A stretch of DNA of 64,000 nucleotides from positions 1-64,000 of the forward strand of contig NZ_JAFCAR010000002.1 in assembly GCF_016820245.1 (NCBI RefSeq), read 5' to 3'. The position numbers and the translations under genes are program-made. Below the pieces are notes generated by a model. The model was not told the DNA's origin, did not search any database, and saw only the letters and a list, made by a program, of their open reading frames with translations. This DNA is from Jannaschia sp. Os4. GTDB taxonomy: Bacteria; Pseudomonadota; Alphaproteobacteria; Rhodobacterales; Rhodobacteraceae. Below, one piece after another: positions 9,211 to 17,265 of the stretch. Position 1 is the stretch's first letter. Each line of letters starts with the position of its first letter.

Positions 9211-9323
9211 AAACCGCCTCGCGGACAGGTCGCATCGCCGCGCCACGGCCCTGCGATGCGCTCGGGTGGCGCTTGGCTCCCACCCTGCTAGATGCCCCCT
9301 CCGACCATCGGAGGACCCCGCCC

Positions 9324-10226
9324 ATGACCGACATCGTCCTGCTCGACGGGGGCATGGGGCAGGAGCTCATCGCCCGCTCCCAGCACCCGCCCACCCCCCG
9401 CTGGTCCTCCGAGATTCTCGAGCGCGAGCCCGACCTCGTCCGCGCCGTCCACGACGACTTCCTCGACGCGGGCGCCACCGTCACCACCGTCAACAGCTAC
9501 GCCGTCACGCCCGAGCGCCTCGCCCGCCTGATGCCCGCGCCCGAGGCCGAGGCCCTGTTCGAGACCCTCCAGCGCGCCGCCCTCGACATCGCCGAGGGCG
9601 CCCGCCGCCCCGGCACCGCGCTGGCCGGCTGCCTCCCCCCGCTGGGCGGCTCCTACCACCCCGAGGGCGCGCCCGACGACGACGAGATGGCGCGCACCTA
9701 CGCCCGCATCGTCGCCCATCAGGCGCCCCGCTGCGACATCCTGCTGGCCGAGACGATGTCCTCCGTCCGCGAGGCCCGCGCCGCGACCCGCGCCATCCGC
9801 GACGCGGACGCCCGCGCGTGGATCGCGCTCTCGGTGCGGGACACCGACGGCACCCGCCTCCGCTCCGGCGAGCCGCTGGCCGAGGGCGTGGCCGCCGTCG
9901 TGGACGCGGGCGCCGAGGCGATCCTGCTCAACTGCTCCCGCCCCGGCGCCATCGACGCCGGCCTGCCCGCGCTCGCCGCCACCGGCCTGCCCTTCGGCGC
10001 CTACGCCAACGGGTTCGAGGACGCCGCCGAACTGGAACTGGGCACCACCGTCGCGGGCATGGCCGTGCGCGACGACCTCGGCCCCGAGGCCTATGCCGCC
10101 CGCGCGCTCGCATGGGTGGACCGGGGCGCCACGATCGTCGGCGGCTGCTGCGAGGTGGGACCGGCCCACATCGCGGCGCTCGCCCGCGCGCTGCGCGCGG
10201 CCGGGCACCGCATCGTCGCCCCTTGA
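9324..10226 (+). CDS. Homocysteine S-methyltransferase-family protein
   Basis: A 300-residue single-domain methyltransferase of the betaine/S-methylmethionine-homocysteine methyltransferase (BHMT/MmuM) fold. The N-terminal LLDGGMGQEL is the family start motif. The zinc site is seen as LLNCSRP (near residue 200) and the GGCCEVGPAHI pair of cysteines near 275, giving the three Cys ligands. Methyl donor is not determinable. The ATG at 9324 was chosen because GGAGG lies 9 bp upstream and the motif LLDGG follows at once; an in-frame ATG at 9273 is less likely. Confidence 0.85.
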   Translation: MTDIVLLDGGMGQELIARSQHPPTPRWSSEILEREPDLVRAVHDDFLDAGATVTTVNSYAVTPERLARLMPAPEAEALFETLQRAALDIAEGARRPGTALAGCLPPLGGSYHPEGAPDDDEMARTYARIVAHQAPRCDILLAETMSSVREARAATRAIRDADARAWIALSVRDTDGTRLRSGEPLAEGVAAVVDAGAEAILLNCSRPGAIDAGLPALAATGLPFGAYANGFEDAAELELGTTVAGMAVRDDLGPEAYAARALAWVDRGATIVGGCCEVGPAHIAALARALRAAGHRIVAP

Positions 10227-10280
10227 CGCGCCGGACGCGCATTATTGCGTGATCCGCCGAAACGGTGGTTAACGCGGGGG

Positions 10281-10336
10281 GCGTATGTACGCGCGTATGT
10301 ACGGGGGGTGTACGGGGGATGCACGGGGGGTGCACG
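10281..10336. repeat. Five-unit degenerate 11-bp tandem repeat
   Basis: Five consecutive units can be aligned: 10281-10291, 10292-10303 (12 bp), 10304-10314, 10315-10325 and 10326-10336. All end in (T/C)(G)(T/C)ACG, and the later ones read GGGGGTG(T/C)ACG. It lies in the 254-bp spacer between the methyltransferase-like gene and topoisomerase IB, which has no other recognisable gene. No stop-free reading with codon bias like the neighbours is evident. Confidence 0.6.
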
Positions 10337-10345
10337 GGGGCGCCC

Positions 10346-10361
10346 CCCACCGTATGGTGGG
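10346..10361. other. Small hairpin upstream of topoisomerase IB
   Basis: CCCACC (10346-10351) pairs with GGTGGG (10356-10361) around GTAT, directly after the tandem repeat. It is the only other clear structure in the spacer before the topoisomerase gene; its role is unknown. Confidence 0.35.
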
Positions 10362-10480
10362 TGCGAATCGGGTCAACGCCCTGATCCCGCACCCCTTTCC
10401 CGTATCCGGCGAGATGCCGTTAACCTTTGCCTCCGCCCGGCCCGGCGGAACCCCCCGGCCCGACAGCCCGTTCCCGCCGC

Positions 10481-11446
10481 ATGGCTGGCGCCCCCGACCT
10501 CGTCTACTACCCCGACTCCCGCCCCGGCATCTCCCGCCGCCGGGCCGGTCGCGGCTGGTCCTACGCCGCGCCCGACGGCACCACCATCGACGACGCCGAG
10601 GAGCGCAAGCGCCTGAACGGCTTGGCGGTCCCCCCCGCCTATGCCGACGTCTGGATCAGCCCGCGCCGCCGCGGCCACCTGCAGGCCACGGGCTACGACG
10701 ACCGCAAGCGCAAGCAGTACCGCTACCACGACCTCTGGGCCGAATGGCGCGCCGCCAAGAAGTTCGACGGCCTCGCGGAGTTCGGCGAGGCCCTGCCCCG
10801 CCTCCGCGCCCGCGTCGCCAAGGGCCTCGGGGACGAACCCGGCACCGAGGCCTTCGCCTTGGCCGCGATCACCCGCCTCATCGACCGAACCTCCGCGCGC
10901 GTCGGCTCGGAGAGCAACCTGCGCGAGAACGGGACGGAGGGGGCCACCACGCTCCGCACCCGCAACCTCGCGCTCGACGGCGACCGGATCGAGCTGGGAT
11001 GGCGCGCCAAGGGCGGCAAGCGTGTCAGGAAGCACCTGACCGACGCCACCCTCGCCCGCGCGCTGCACCGGCTGCAGGACCTGCCCGGCGCCCCGCTCTT
11101 CGAATGGCTCGACGGGGGCGAGGTCCGCCGGATCGAGGCGCAGCGCCTCAACGACTGGCTGCGCGAGGCGACGGGCGTGGAGGGGGCCACGGCGAAGACC
11201 TTCCGCACGTGGAACGGCTCGGTCGCGGCCCTCGACGCCGCTCTGGCCGAGGGGGCGGGCGTCACCGTCCGCCGGATGTCCGAGGCGGCGGCCGACGCGC
11301 TGCACAACACCCCAAGCATCGCGCGCACCTCCTACGTCCATCCCGACGTGATCGGCTTGGCCGAGGAATGGCGCGACGTGGCGGTGCCCGACGCGCCCAG
11401 CGGCCTGCGGCGCACGGAGCGCGCCCTGCTCGGCCGGCTCGCCTGA
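10481..11446 (+). CDS. DNA topoisomerase IB (poxvirus/eukaryotic type)
   Basis: Relaxes supercoils by transient cleavage of one strand with a 3'-phosphotyrosyl link. The 321-residue product matches the compact bacterial type IB enzymes. An N-terminal domain (DLVYYPDSRPGISRRRAG) is followed by the catalytic domain with RVGSESNLREN, the KGGKRVRKHL lysine/arginine segment and the nucleophile Tyr285 in TSYVHP. ATG 10481 begins right at the conserved N-terminus; an in-frame ATG at 10427 would add only low-complexity residues. It is not linked to other replication genes here. Confidence 0.92.
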   Translation: MAGAPDLVYYPDSRPGISRRRAGRGWSYAAPDGTTIDDAEERKRLNGLAVPPAYADVWISPRRRGHLQATGYDDRKRKQYRYHDLWAEWRAAKKFDGLAEFGEALPRLRARVAKGLGDEPGTEAFALAAITRLIDRTSARVGSESNLRENGTEGATTLRTRNLALDGDRIELGWRAKGGKRVRKHLTDATLARALHRLQDLPGAPLFEWLDGGEVRRIEAQRLNDWLREATGVEGATAKTFRTWNGSVAALDAALAEGAGVTVRRMSEAAADALHNTPSIARTSYVHPDVIGLAEEWRDVAVPDAPSGLRRTERALLGRLA

Positions 11447-11512
11447 CCCGCGGTTTTGCCAAGCCCGCCCCGCCCGTTAAGGTGGACCCCCGCCCACCAG
11501 CCGGAGACGCCA

Positions 11513-11785
11513 ATGTCCTGTGCCCATGTCGACCAGATCGCCCTCGAACTGCCGCAGGAGGGGGCTAAGGCCGACGCGGTCTGTCCCGCCTGCGTCGCGC
11601 AGGGATCGACATGGGTCCATCTGCGCCAGTGCCGGACCTGCGGCGCGGTGGGCTGTTGCGACTCCTCGCCCAACCGCCACGCCCGCGCCCACGCCCGCGC
11701 CGAGGACCATCCGGTCATCGCCTCCTTCGAGCCGGGCGAGTCGTGGTCCTACTGCTACGTCGACGCCGAGATGATCGACCGCTGA
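11513..11785 (+). CDS. UBP-type zinc finger domain protein
   Basis: A 90-residue protein that is almost entirely a ZnF-UBP domain: an N-terminal CAH, then CPAC (24-27), CRTCGAVGCC (near 43-52) and spaced histidines (H57, H61, H67) reproduce the Cys/His zinc pattern. In eukaryotes this domain binds the free C-terminus of ubiquitin; bacterial members have no known ligand. The start has a GGAG motif about 8 bp upstream. It sits between topoisomerase IB and a stand-alone RAM domain gene, which gives no functional clue. Confidence 0.8.
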   Translation: MSCAHVDQIALELPQEGAKADAVCPACVAQGSTWVHLRQCRTCGAVGCCDSSPNRHARAHARAEDHPVIASFEPGESWSYCYVDAEMIDR

Positions 11786-11867
11786 GGCGCGCCCGCGTCC
11801 GCGCGGGGGTGCACGCGTGACCCGGGCATCCTAGGGTGCCGGCGAGACCGCCCCGAGGACCCGTCCC

Positions 11868-12107
11868 ATGCACTGCATCTTCGTCCAGATCCGCTGCCGC
11901 CCCGGCACGACCTATGCCGTCGCCGACGCGCTCGTCCTCAAGGAGCTGCACTCGGAGCTCTACTCCACGTCGGGGGACTGGGACCTCCTGCTCAAGGCCT
12001 ACGTCCCCGAGGAGCGCGACATCGGACGCTTCGTCGCCGAGATGGTGGGCGACGTGGCGGACATCGAGCGCACGCTCACCACGATGACGTTCAAGACCCT
12101 CGGCTGA
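11868..12107 (+). CDS. Stand-alone Lrp/AsnC ligand-binding (RAM) domain protein
   Basis: A 79-residue protein matching the effector-binding domain of Lrp/AsnC regulators without the DNA-binding helix-turn-helix: a beta strand (CIFVQIRCRPG), a helix, a central GDWDLLLKAYV strand and C-terminal DIERTLTTMTFKTL. Such single-domain proteins form ring oligomers and bind amino acids; the target here is unknown. Its 3' end overlaps the convergent ornithine cyclodeaminase-like gene by 17 bp. Confidence 0.8.
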   Translation: MHCIFVQIRCRPGTTYAVADALVLKELHSELYSTSGDWDLLLKAYVPEERDIGRFVAEMVGDVADIERTLTTMTFKTLG

Positions 12108-12984
12108 CGCCCAGCATCCAATCGGCGCACATCAGGTCCAGATGCGCGCCACCGCCGTTCTTCCACAGGGTGACCTCCTGCTCCGAGGTCCGCCGCACCG
12201 CGTCGCCGTCGTAGAGATCGGCCACCACGTCCTCGCGTCGGATCACCCCCTCGGCGAGCGGAATCCTCAACTCTCCGATGTGGTCCAAGGTCGTCTCGCG
12301 GCTGTCGACGAAGAGCGTCGCCCGCCGCAGCGTCGCGTCGTCCGCCTCGCGCATGTCCGGCCGGTAGGCGCCGATCAGGTCCACGTGGGTGCCCGGCGAC
12401 AGCCATTCGCCGCGCAGGACGGGGTCGGTGGACATCGTGGCGCAGGACACGATGTCCGCGGCTGCGACGGCGGCCGCGAGGTCGTCGGCGACCTCACATC
12501 CCGTCTCCGCCGCGAGCCGGGCCGCGGAGCGGGAGCGCGACCAGATCGAGACGGCGATGCCGGGGAACGCGGCGCGGTAGGCCTCGGTCAGGGAGCGGGC
12601 GACGGTGCCCGCGCCGACGATGAGCAGGCGTCGCGAGTCGGGCCGCGCGAGGAGGCGCGCGCCGAGCAGCGAGTCGCCCGCCGTCTTCCACTTGGTCAGC
12701 AGGCGGAAGTCGATCAGGGCCTGCGGGCTGCCGTCCGCGTCGGAGAACAGGGTCGCCGCCCCGCCGATCGCCGGGTCGGGCGCGTTGCCGGGGAAGATGG
12801 TGGCGGTCTTCACCAAGAGGCCCAGCCCGTCGATCCACGCCGCGCGCGACAGCATCGTGTCGGGGTCGCGGTAGAGGAAGGTGTCGCCGATCTCGGCCCT
12901 CGGGCGGCGGTGCCCGGCGAGGAACGCGTCGCAGAGCGAGAGCCAGTCGAGCTTCGGCTCCACCTCCCAGCCCAGTTGGATCAT
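12091..12984 (-). CDS. Ornithine cyclodeaminase/mu-crystallin family protein
   Basis: A 297-residue NAD(P)-dependent protein of the ornithine cyclodeaminase/mu-crystallin/alanine dehydrogenase family. It has an N-terminal substrate domain and a Rossmann fold (LLIVGAGTVARSL near residues 125-137), plus the characteristic SCATMSTDPVLRGEWLSPGTHVDLIGAYRPDMRE segment in the C-terminal half (quoted in parts: CATMSTDPVL, GTHVDLIGAY). Substrate unknown. It is the last gene of a minus-strand run after the HAD gene, overlapping its stop by ATGA, and it ends convergently with the RAM gene. Confidence 0.8.
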   Translation of the reverse strand: MIQLGWEVEPKLDWLSLCDAFLAGHRRPRAEIGDTFLYRDPDTMLSRAAWIDGLGLLVKTATIFPGNAPDPAIGGAATLFSDADGSPQALIDFRLLTKWKTAGDSLLGARLLARPDSRRLLIVGAGTVARSLTEAYRAAFPGIAVSIWSRSRSAARLAAETGCEVADDLAAAVAAADIVSCATMSTDPVLRGEWLSPGTHVDLIGAYRPDMREADDATLRRATLFVDSRETTLDHIGELRIPLAEGVIRREDVVADLYDGDAVRRTSEQEVTLWKNGGGAHLDLMCADWMLGVSRGS

Positions 12985-13604
12985 GCGGCCTCCTCCTCGG
13001 TCAGCAGCCCCTCGGCCACGAGGCGGTCGGCCCAGCCCTCCGGGCCGTCGAACAGGTGCGTGCGCCAGCCCCTCTCCGCCGCCGCCGCGATGTTGTCGGC
13101 CCGGTCGTCCGCGAAGAGCAGCGCGCCGCCGGAGAGGCCGGTGGAGCGCTCGACCGCCTCGTAGATGGCGGGGTCGGGCTTGATCACACCCAGATGCCCC
13201 GAGATGTGGTCGCGGTCGAAGTCGGACAGGAAGGGCCAGACGGGGCGGGCCATCTCATAGGTCTGGATGCCGAAGTTGGTCAGCGAGACGACGGGCATCC
13301 CCTTGGCCTGCAGCGCGCGCATCAGGCGGACGGACCGGGGGATCTCCGGCCCCGCCAACGCGGTCCAGTTGTCGCGCCAGAGCGCGATCTCGCGGTCGAA
13401 GGCGGGATGGGCGGCGCGCGTCTCCTCCAGCACGTCGTGGAACGCCTCGCCCGCATCCACCCGGTCGTTCATGGCGTGCAGGTCGACGGCGTCGAAGAGG
13501 TCGCGGCGGCGGGCCTCGCCGACGCGGTGGTCGAAGAACCGCTCGGGCCGCCACTCGATCAGGACGTTGCCGATGTCGAGCACGACGGTCCGGACCGTTA
13601 CCAC
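12981..13604 (-). CDS. HAD-superfamily hydrolase
   Basis: A 207-residue haloacid dehalogenase-like phosphatase with motif I DIGNVLIEW near residues 10-18 (nucleophile Asp), motif II SLTNFG, and motif III/IV KPDPAIY...FADDRADNI. Related proteins act on small phosphorylated or halogenated metabolites; the substrate is unknown. I chose the GTG at 13604 because GGAG lies 7 bp upstream and it overlaps the fghA stop, giving coupling. A longer open frame continues upstream through fghA but is a shadow. It overlaps the next gene by ATGA. Confidence 0.82.
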   Translation of the reverse strand: MVTVRTVVLDIGNVLIEWRPERFFDHRVGEARRRDLFDAVDLHAMNDRVDAGEAFHDVLEETRAAHPAFDREIALWRDNWTALAGPEIPRSVRLMRALQAKGMPVVSLTNFGIQTYEMARPVWPFLSDFDRDHISGHLGVIKPDPAIYEAVERSTGLSGGALLFADDRADNIAAAAERGWRTHLFDGPEGWADRLVAEGLLTEEEAA

Positions 13605-14407
13605 AGGTGCTCCGCGTGGAAGGCCACGTGGTCGCCCGCGAAGGTCGAGACGAAGAAGTAGCTGTGGTCGTAGCCGGGGCGCAGGTTGACTTGGACGTCC
13701 GCGCGGGCCGCGATGGCGGCCGCCGCGAAGTCCTCCGTCCGAAGCAGGTCGCCGAACTGGTCCGCCGCGCCCGTGTCGATCAGGCAGGGCGGCAGGGTCG
13801 CGCCGCCCCCGAGCAGCCGCGTCGCGTCGTGGGCCGCCGGGTCGCCTGTGTAGGCGGCGAGCTGCGGCGTCCCCCAATCCGAGGACGCGGGCGCGCAGAT
13901 CGGCGCGAAGGCGGAGACCGAGCGGAAGCGCCCCGGCGCCTTCATCGCCAGCGTCAGCGCGCCGTGCCCGCCCATTGAGTGGCCGGTGATGCCTTGGGCC
14001 TCGCGGTCCAGCGGATACGCCCCGAACACCGCCTCGGGCAGGTCGTCCAGCACGTAGGACTGCATCCTGAAGTGCCCGGTCCAAGGTTCCTCGGTCGCGT
14101 CGACGTAGAACCCCGCCCCCTGCCCCATGTCGTAGGCGTCGTCGTCGGGCACGCCCTCGCCGCGGGGGGAGGTGTCGGGGAACACCAACGCGACCCCCGC
14201 CTCGGCGGCCCAGCCCTGCAGACCCGCCTTGGTCATCGCGTTCTCGTGGGTGCAGGTCAGGCCCGACAGGTACCACAGGACCGGCGCGCCCTGAGGCTCG
14301 GACGGGAGGAACAGGCCGAAGGTCATGTCGGTGCCGGTGGCCTTCGACGCATGGCGGAGCACCAGCTGGCGCCCCCCGAAGCAGGCGTTGTCCGAGAGCG
14401 TCTCCAT
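13598..14407 (-). CDS. fghA: S-formylglutathione hydrolase
   Basis: Hydrolyses S-formylglutathione to formate and glutathione, the last step of glutathione-dependent formaldehyde oxidation. The 269 residues match esterase D family length. The nucleophile elbow GHSMGGHGAL is near residues 142-151, with later Asp and His (GYDHSYFF) completing the triad. No glutathione-dependent formaldehyde dehydrogenase gene (adhI/flhA) is adjacent; instead it lies between an AEC transporter and a HAD hydrolase in a tightly packed operon. It begins 1 bp after the transporter stop. Confidence 0.93.
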   Translation of the reverse strand: METLSDNACFGGRQLVLRHASKATGTDMTFGLFLPSEPQGAPVLWYLSGLTCTHENAMTKAGLQGWAAEAGVALVFPDTSPRGEGVPDDDAYDMGQGAGFYVDATEEPWTGHFRMQSYVLDDLPEAVFGAYPLDREAQGITGHSMGGHGALTLAMKAPGRFRSVSAFAPICAPASSDWGTPQLAAYTGDPAAHDATRLLGGGATLPPCLIDTGAADQFGDLLRTEDFAAAAIAARADVQVNLRPGYDHSYFFVSTFAGDHVAFHAEHLW

Positions 14408-15337
14408 CTATCCCCCCGTCAGTAGGCCGATCACCACCGACACCGTGACGATGGAGATCGCGGTCGAGACGAGGATCGACGCCGACACGCGCTGCGCGGC
14501 CACCCCGTAATGCGCGGCCAGCATGTAGACGTTGCCCGCGACCGGCAAGGCGCTCGCGGCGATCATCACCGTGGCTTGGTAGGGGTCGGCGACGGGGAAG
14601 ATGTAGAAGGCGGAGACCGCGACCGCGGCCGGGTGCAGGACCAGCTTGCCGAAGGAGAGCCACCCGGCGACGACGACGCGCTCGGTCGACTTGCCCGCCA
14701 GCGAGGCCCCGATCGCGAAGAGCGCGCCCGGCGTGGCGGCCGCGCCGAGGATGGCGAGGAACTCGTTCAGGGGCGCCCACAGGTCGCGGCCCGTCGCCGA
14801 CCATGCGATCCCGGCGGCAATCGAGACGATCATCGGGTTCTTCGCCAACCCGAGGCCGACGGTCCTCGCGGTGGCCCATCCCACCTCGCCCCGCGATCCG
14901 GTGATGAGGATCACGATCAGCGACGAGAACACGATCAGGTCGACCGCGAGGACCATCAGCATAGGCCCCGCGCTCTCCGGCCCGAGCAGGAGGACGAACA
15001 TCGGGATCCCGAGGAAGCCCACGTTGCCGATGACGGCGCACTGCGCCTCGACCGCGCCCTCGGCCACGGAGATGCCGCGCAGCAGGGCGACCGCCGTGAA
15101 CACGAGGTAGATGAACAGCGTGCCCCAGAGGTAGGCGGCGATGAAGCGACCGTCGAGGATGTCGGCCAGCGTCAGGTTGGCGGCGAAGTTGAACAGCATC
15201 GCCGACAGGGCGAAGTAGAAGACGAACTTCGTCAGGTAGGCGGTCGCCTCGGCGGTGAAGAACTTGGTCCGCCCCGCGAAGTACCCCAGCGCGATCAGCG
15301 CGAAGAAGGGCAGGGTCTTGAGGAAGATCGCGAGCAC
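14408..15337 (-). CDS. AEC-family (auxin efflux carrier-like) transporter
   Basis: A 309-residue membrane protein with ten hydrophobic segments in the AEC arrangement, two sets of five with polar breaks (NVGFLGIPMFVLLLGPES near residues 105-120; ASALPVAGNVYMLAAHYG near 263-280). Bacterial members move small carboxylates or amino acids; substrate unknown. It is the first gene of the transporter-fghA-HAD-ornithine cyclodeaminase-like operon, with which it abuts exactly. It marks the left edge of the non-photosynthetic flank. Confidence 0.85.
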   Translation of the reverse strand: MLAIFLKTLPFFALIALGYFAGRTKFFTAEATAYLTKFVFYFALSAMLFNFAANLTLADILDGRFIAAYLWGTLFIYLVFTAVALLRGISVAEGAVEAQCAVIGNVGFLGIPMFVLLLGPESAGPMLMVLAVDLIVFSSLIVILITGSRGEVGWATARTVGLGLAKNPMIVSIAAGIAWSATGRDLWAPLNEFLAILGAAATPGALFAIGASLAGKSTERVVVAGWLSFGKLVLHPAAVAVSAFYIFPVADPYQATVMIAASALPVAGNVYMLAAHYGVAAQRVSASILVSTAISIVTVSVVIGLLTGG

Positions 15338-15395
15338 CCGGACCTGCTAGCCCCCCCTCCCCCGGCTGTCCATGAAGCGACGTGCCGGACGTGAA

Positions 15396-15426
15396 GACGC
15401 CCGCCCCCTCGTCGGGGACGGGCGTC
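15396..15426 (-). terminator. Hairpin downstream of cycA
   Basis: GACGCCCG (15396-15403) pairs with CGGGCGTC (15419-15426); a further CCCC/GGGG pair continues the stem around a short loop. It lies 27 bp past the cycA stop in the direction of transcription, so it probably ends the long bchF-to-cycA transcript. No T tract is present. Confidence 0.6.
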
Positions 15427-15452
15427 GCGCGATCACGCGGATGCCGCGTCGA

Positions 15453-15899
15453 TCAGTTGGTCGCCTCTTCCTCGTCGAACTGCGCGAGGAAGGCGTAGAG
15501 GTTCACCGCGTCCTCTTCCTTGCGGACCTTGTAGGACATCTTGCCCCGCCCGCTCTCGCCCGTGATCTCCTGCAGGTGGCCCGTCGGGTCCTGCACATAG
15601 GCGACGAAGTTCTCCTCGGTGTACATGTGGCCCTGTTCGCCGGCGGTCGACATGATTTCCGAGTAGCGGAAGCCCTCGACCTGGCCGTAGACGTCGCCGG
15701 CCACGCCGTAGAGGTTCGGGCCGGTCTTGGCCGCGCGTCCGGCGAGGACCTCGCCGTCGGGGCTCTCGACGACGTGGCAGGACTGGCACTGGCGGAACGC
15801 GGCCTCGCCGGCCTCGGCGTCGCCCGAGGCGGGCAGGTGGGCGTCGGCGAAGGCGGGGCCGGCCAGCAGGGCCAGCGCGGCGGCGGTGGTGCGGATCAT
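15453..15899 (-). CDS. cycA: Cytochrome c2
   Basis: A 148-residue class I cytochrome c with a cleavable signal peptide (about residues 1-17, ending AFA). The single heme motif CQSCH lies at 37-41, and KTGPNLYGVAG and KMSYKVRK resemble the segments around the Met ligand in Rhodobacter cytochrome c2. It works in the periplasm, carrying electrons from cytochrome bc1 to the photo-oxidised reaction centre. ATG 15899 was chosen because it starts the signal peptide; an in-frame ATG lies about 105 bp upstream. It is the last gene of the bchF superoperon, after hemA. Confidence 0.9.
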   Translation of the reverse strand: MIRTTAAALALLAGPAFADAHLPASGDAEAGEAAFRQCQSCHVVESPDGEVLAGRAAKTGPNLYGVAGDVYGQVEGFRYSEIMSTAGEQGHMYTEENFVAYVQDPTGHLQEITGESGRGKMSYKVRKEEDAVNLYAFLAQFDEEEATN

Positions 15900-15925
15900 G
15901 TTCGTCTCCCTTTCGTATCCTTGGT

Positions 15926-15945
15926 CCTGGCCTTCGGTGGCCAGG
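15926..15945. other. Hairpin between hemA and cycA
   Basis: CCTGGCC (15926-15932) pairs with GGCCAGG (15939-15945) around TTCGGT. It lies in the 148-bp gap after hemA and before cycA, about 26 bp upstream of the cycA start. It may terminate some hemA transcripts or protect cycA mRNA; the spacer could also carry a separate cycA promoter. Confidence 0.45.
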
Positions 15946-16047
15946 CGTCGCGTGCGCAGGTAGCCCAGCGCGCGCGGGCGTCCACGGTCAACGCACGATG
16001 ACATGGGGCGCCATGCGGCGGGACGCCACGCGTATCAGATAGCGGCG

Positions 16048-17265
16048 TCAGGCGGTGGCCCGGGCGATGGCGCACTGCTTCCACAGGACGGTCAGCGCGT
16101 CGACGAGGTGGTCGATGTCCGCGTCCGTGTGGTTCGGCCCCGGCGTGAAGCGCAGCCGCTCGGTCCCCTTGGGCACGGTCGGGTAGTTGATGGGCTGCAC
16201 GTAGATGCCCCACTGCTCCATCAGGTAGTCCGATAGCATCCGCGTCTTGACCGGATCCTTGATGAGCACGGGGACGATGTGGCTGGGGTTGGGGACGTGG
16301 GGGATGCCCGCGCGGTCCAGCCCGGCGCGCAGGCGCGCCACTTGGCGGCGCTGCATCGCGCGCTCGGCGGGGCTGTGCTTTAGGTGGCGGATCGAGGTCG
16401 TCGCCGCCGCCGCGATGGCGGGGGGGAGCGCCGTCGTGAAGATGAAGCCCGAGGCGAAGCTGCGGATGAAGTCGCACAGCGCGGTTGAGGCGGCGATGTA
16501 GCCGCCCATGCAGCCGTAGGCCTTGCCCAACGTGCCCTCGATCACGGTCAGGCGGTCCATCACGCCCATCTCCTCGGCCACGCCGCCGCCGCGGGGGCCG
16601 TACATGCCGACCGCGTGGACCTCGTCGAGATAGGTCAGCGCGCCGTGCCGGTCGGCGACGTCGCAGATCTCGTCAATGGGGGCGATGTCGCCGTCCATGG
16701 AGTAGACGCTCTCGAAGGCCACGATCTTGGTCGCGTTGGCGGGGCATTCCGACAGCTTGCGGTCAAGGTCGGCGGGGTCGTTGTGCGCCCAGATCTTCTT
16801 GTCGCAGCGGGCGTGGCGGATGCCCTCGATCATGGAGGCGTGGTTGAGCGCGTCCGACAGGATCACCGCGTTGGGCAGGCGCGCGCCCAGCGTGGACAGC
16901 GTGGCCCAGTTGCTGACGTAGCCCGACGAGAAGACGAGCGCCGCCTCCTTGCCGTGCAGGTCGGCCAGTTCGGCCTCCAACTCGAGGTGCTGGTGCTGCG
17001 TACCCGAGATGTTGCGCGTGCCCCCCGCGCCGGTGCCGCACTGCATCGCGGTCGCGGCCATCGCGTTCACGACGTCCGGATGGTGGCCCATCCCGAGGTA
17101 GTCGTTGGAGCACCAGACGGTGACCTCGCGCTCCTGCCCCTCGGGGCAGGTGTTGAGCGCGCGGGGATGCTCGCCGCACTTGCGCGTCAGGTCCGCGAAG
17201 TACCGGTAGTTCCCCTCCTCCTTGAGCGCGTCGAGTTGCGTCTGGAACAGCCTATCGAACGGCAT
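16048..17265 (-). CDS. hemA: 5-Aminolevulinate synthase
   Basis: Condenses glycine with succinyl-CoA to 5-aminolevulinate using pyridoxal phosphate, the entry to heme and bacteriochlorophyll synthesis in alphaproteobacteria. The 405-residue product has the expected length. Motifs include [11 protein letters not shown]-like [21 protein letters not shown] (in parts: [11 protein letters not shown] near residues 80-90) and the PLP lysine in [11 protein letters not shown] near residue 246. It overlaps the 3' end of puhE by 14 bp, so this copy is tied to photosynthesis gene expression; a second copy (hemT-like) elsewhere cannot be excluded. Confidence 0.96.
   Translation of the reverse strand: MPFDRLFQTQLDALKEEGNYRYFADLTRKCGEHPRALNTCPEGQEREVTVWCSNDYLGMGHHPDVVNAMAATAMQCGTGAGGTRNISGTQHQHLELEAELADLHGKEAALVFSSGYVSNWATLSTLGARLPNAVILSDALNHASMIEGIRHARCDKKIWAHNDPADLDRKLSECPANATKIVAFESVYSMDGDIAPIDEICDVADRHGALTYLDEVHAVGMYGPRGGGVAEEMGVMDRLTVIEGTLGKAYGCMGGYIAASTALCDFIRSFASGFIFTTALPPAIAAAATTSIRHLKHSPAERAMQRRQVARLRAGLDRAGIPHVPNPSHIVPVLIKDPVKTRMLSDYLMEQWGIYVQPINYPTVPKGTERLRFTPGPNHTDADIDHLVDALTVLWKQCAIARATA

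Noticed and set aside
8876-9323. Purine riboswitch in the ade leader
   Set aside because: Palindromes are present, but I see no conserved purine-aptamer core. The structures fit dispersed palindromic repeats better.
10281-10336. Possible CRISPR array
   Set aside because: The units are 11 bp and contiguous with no spacers, and there are no cas genes.
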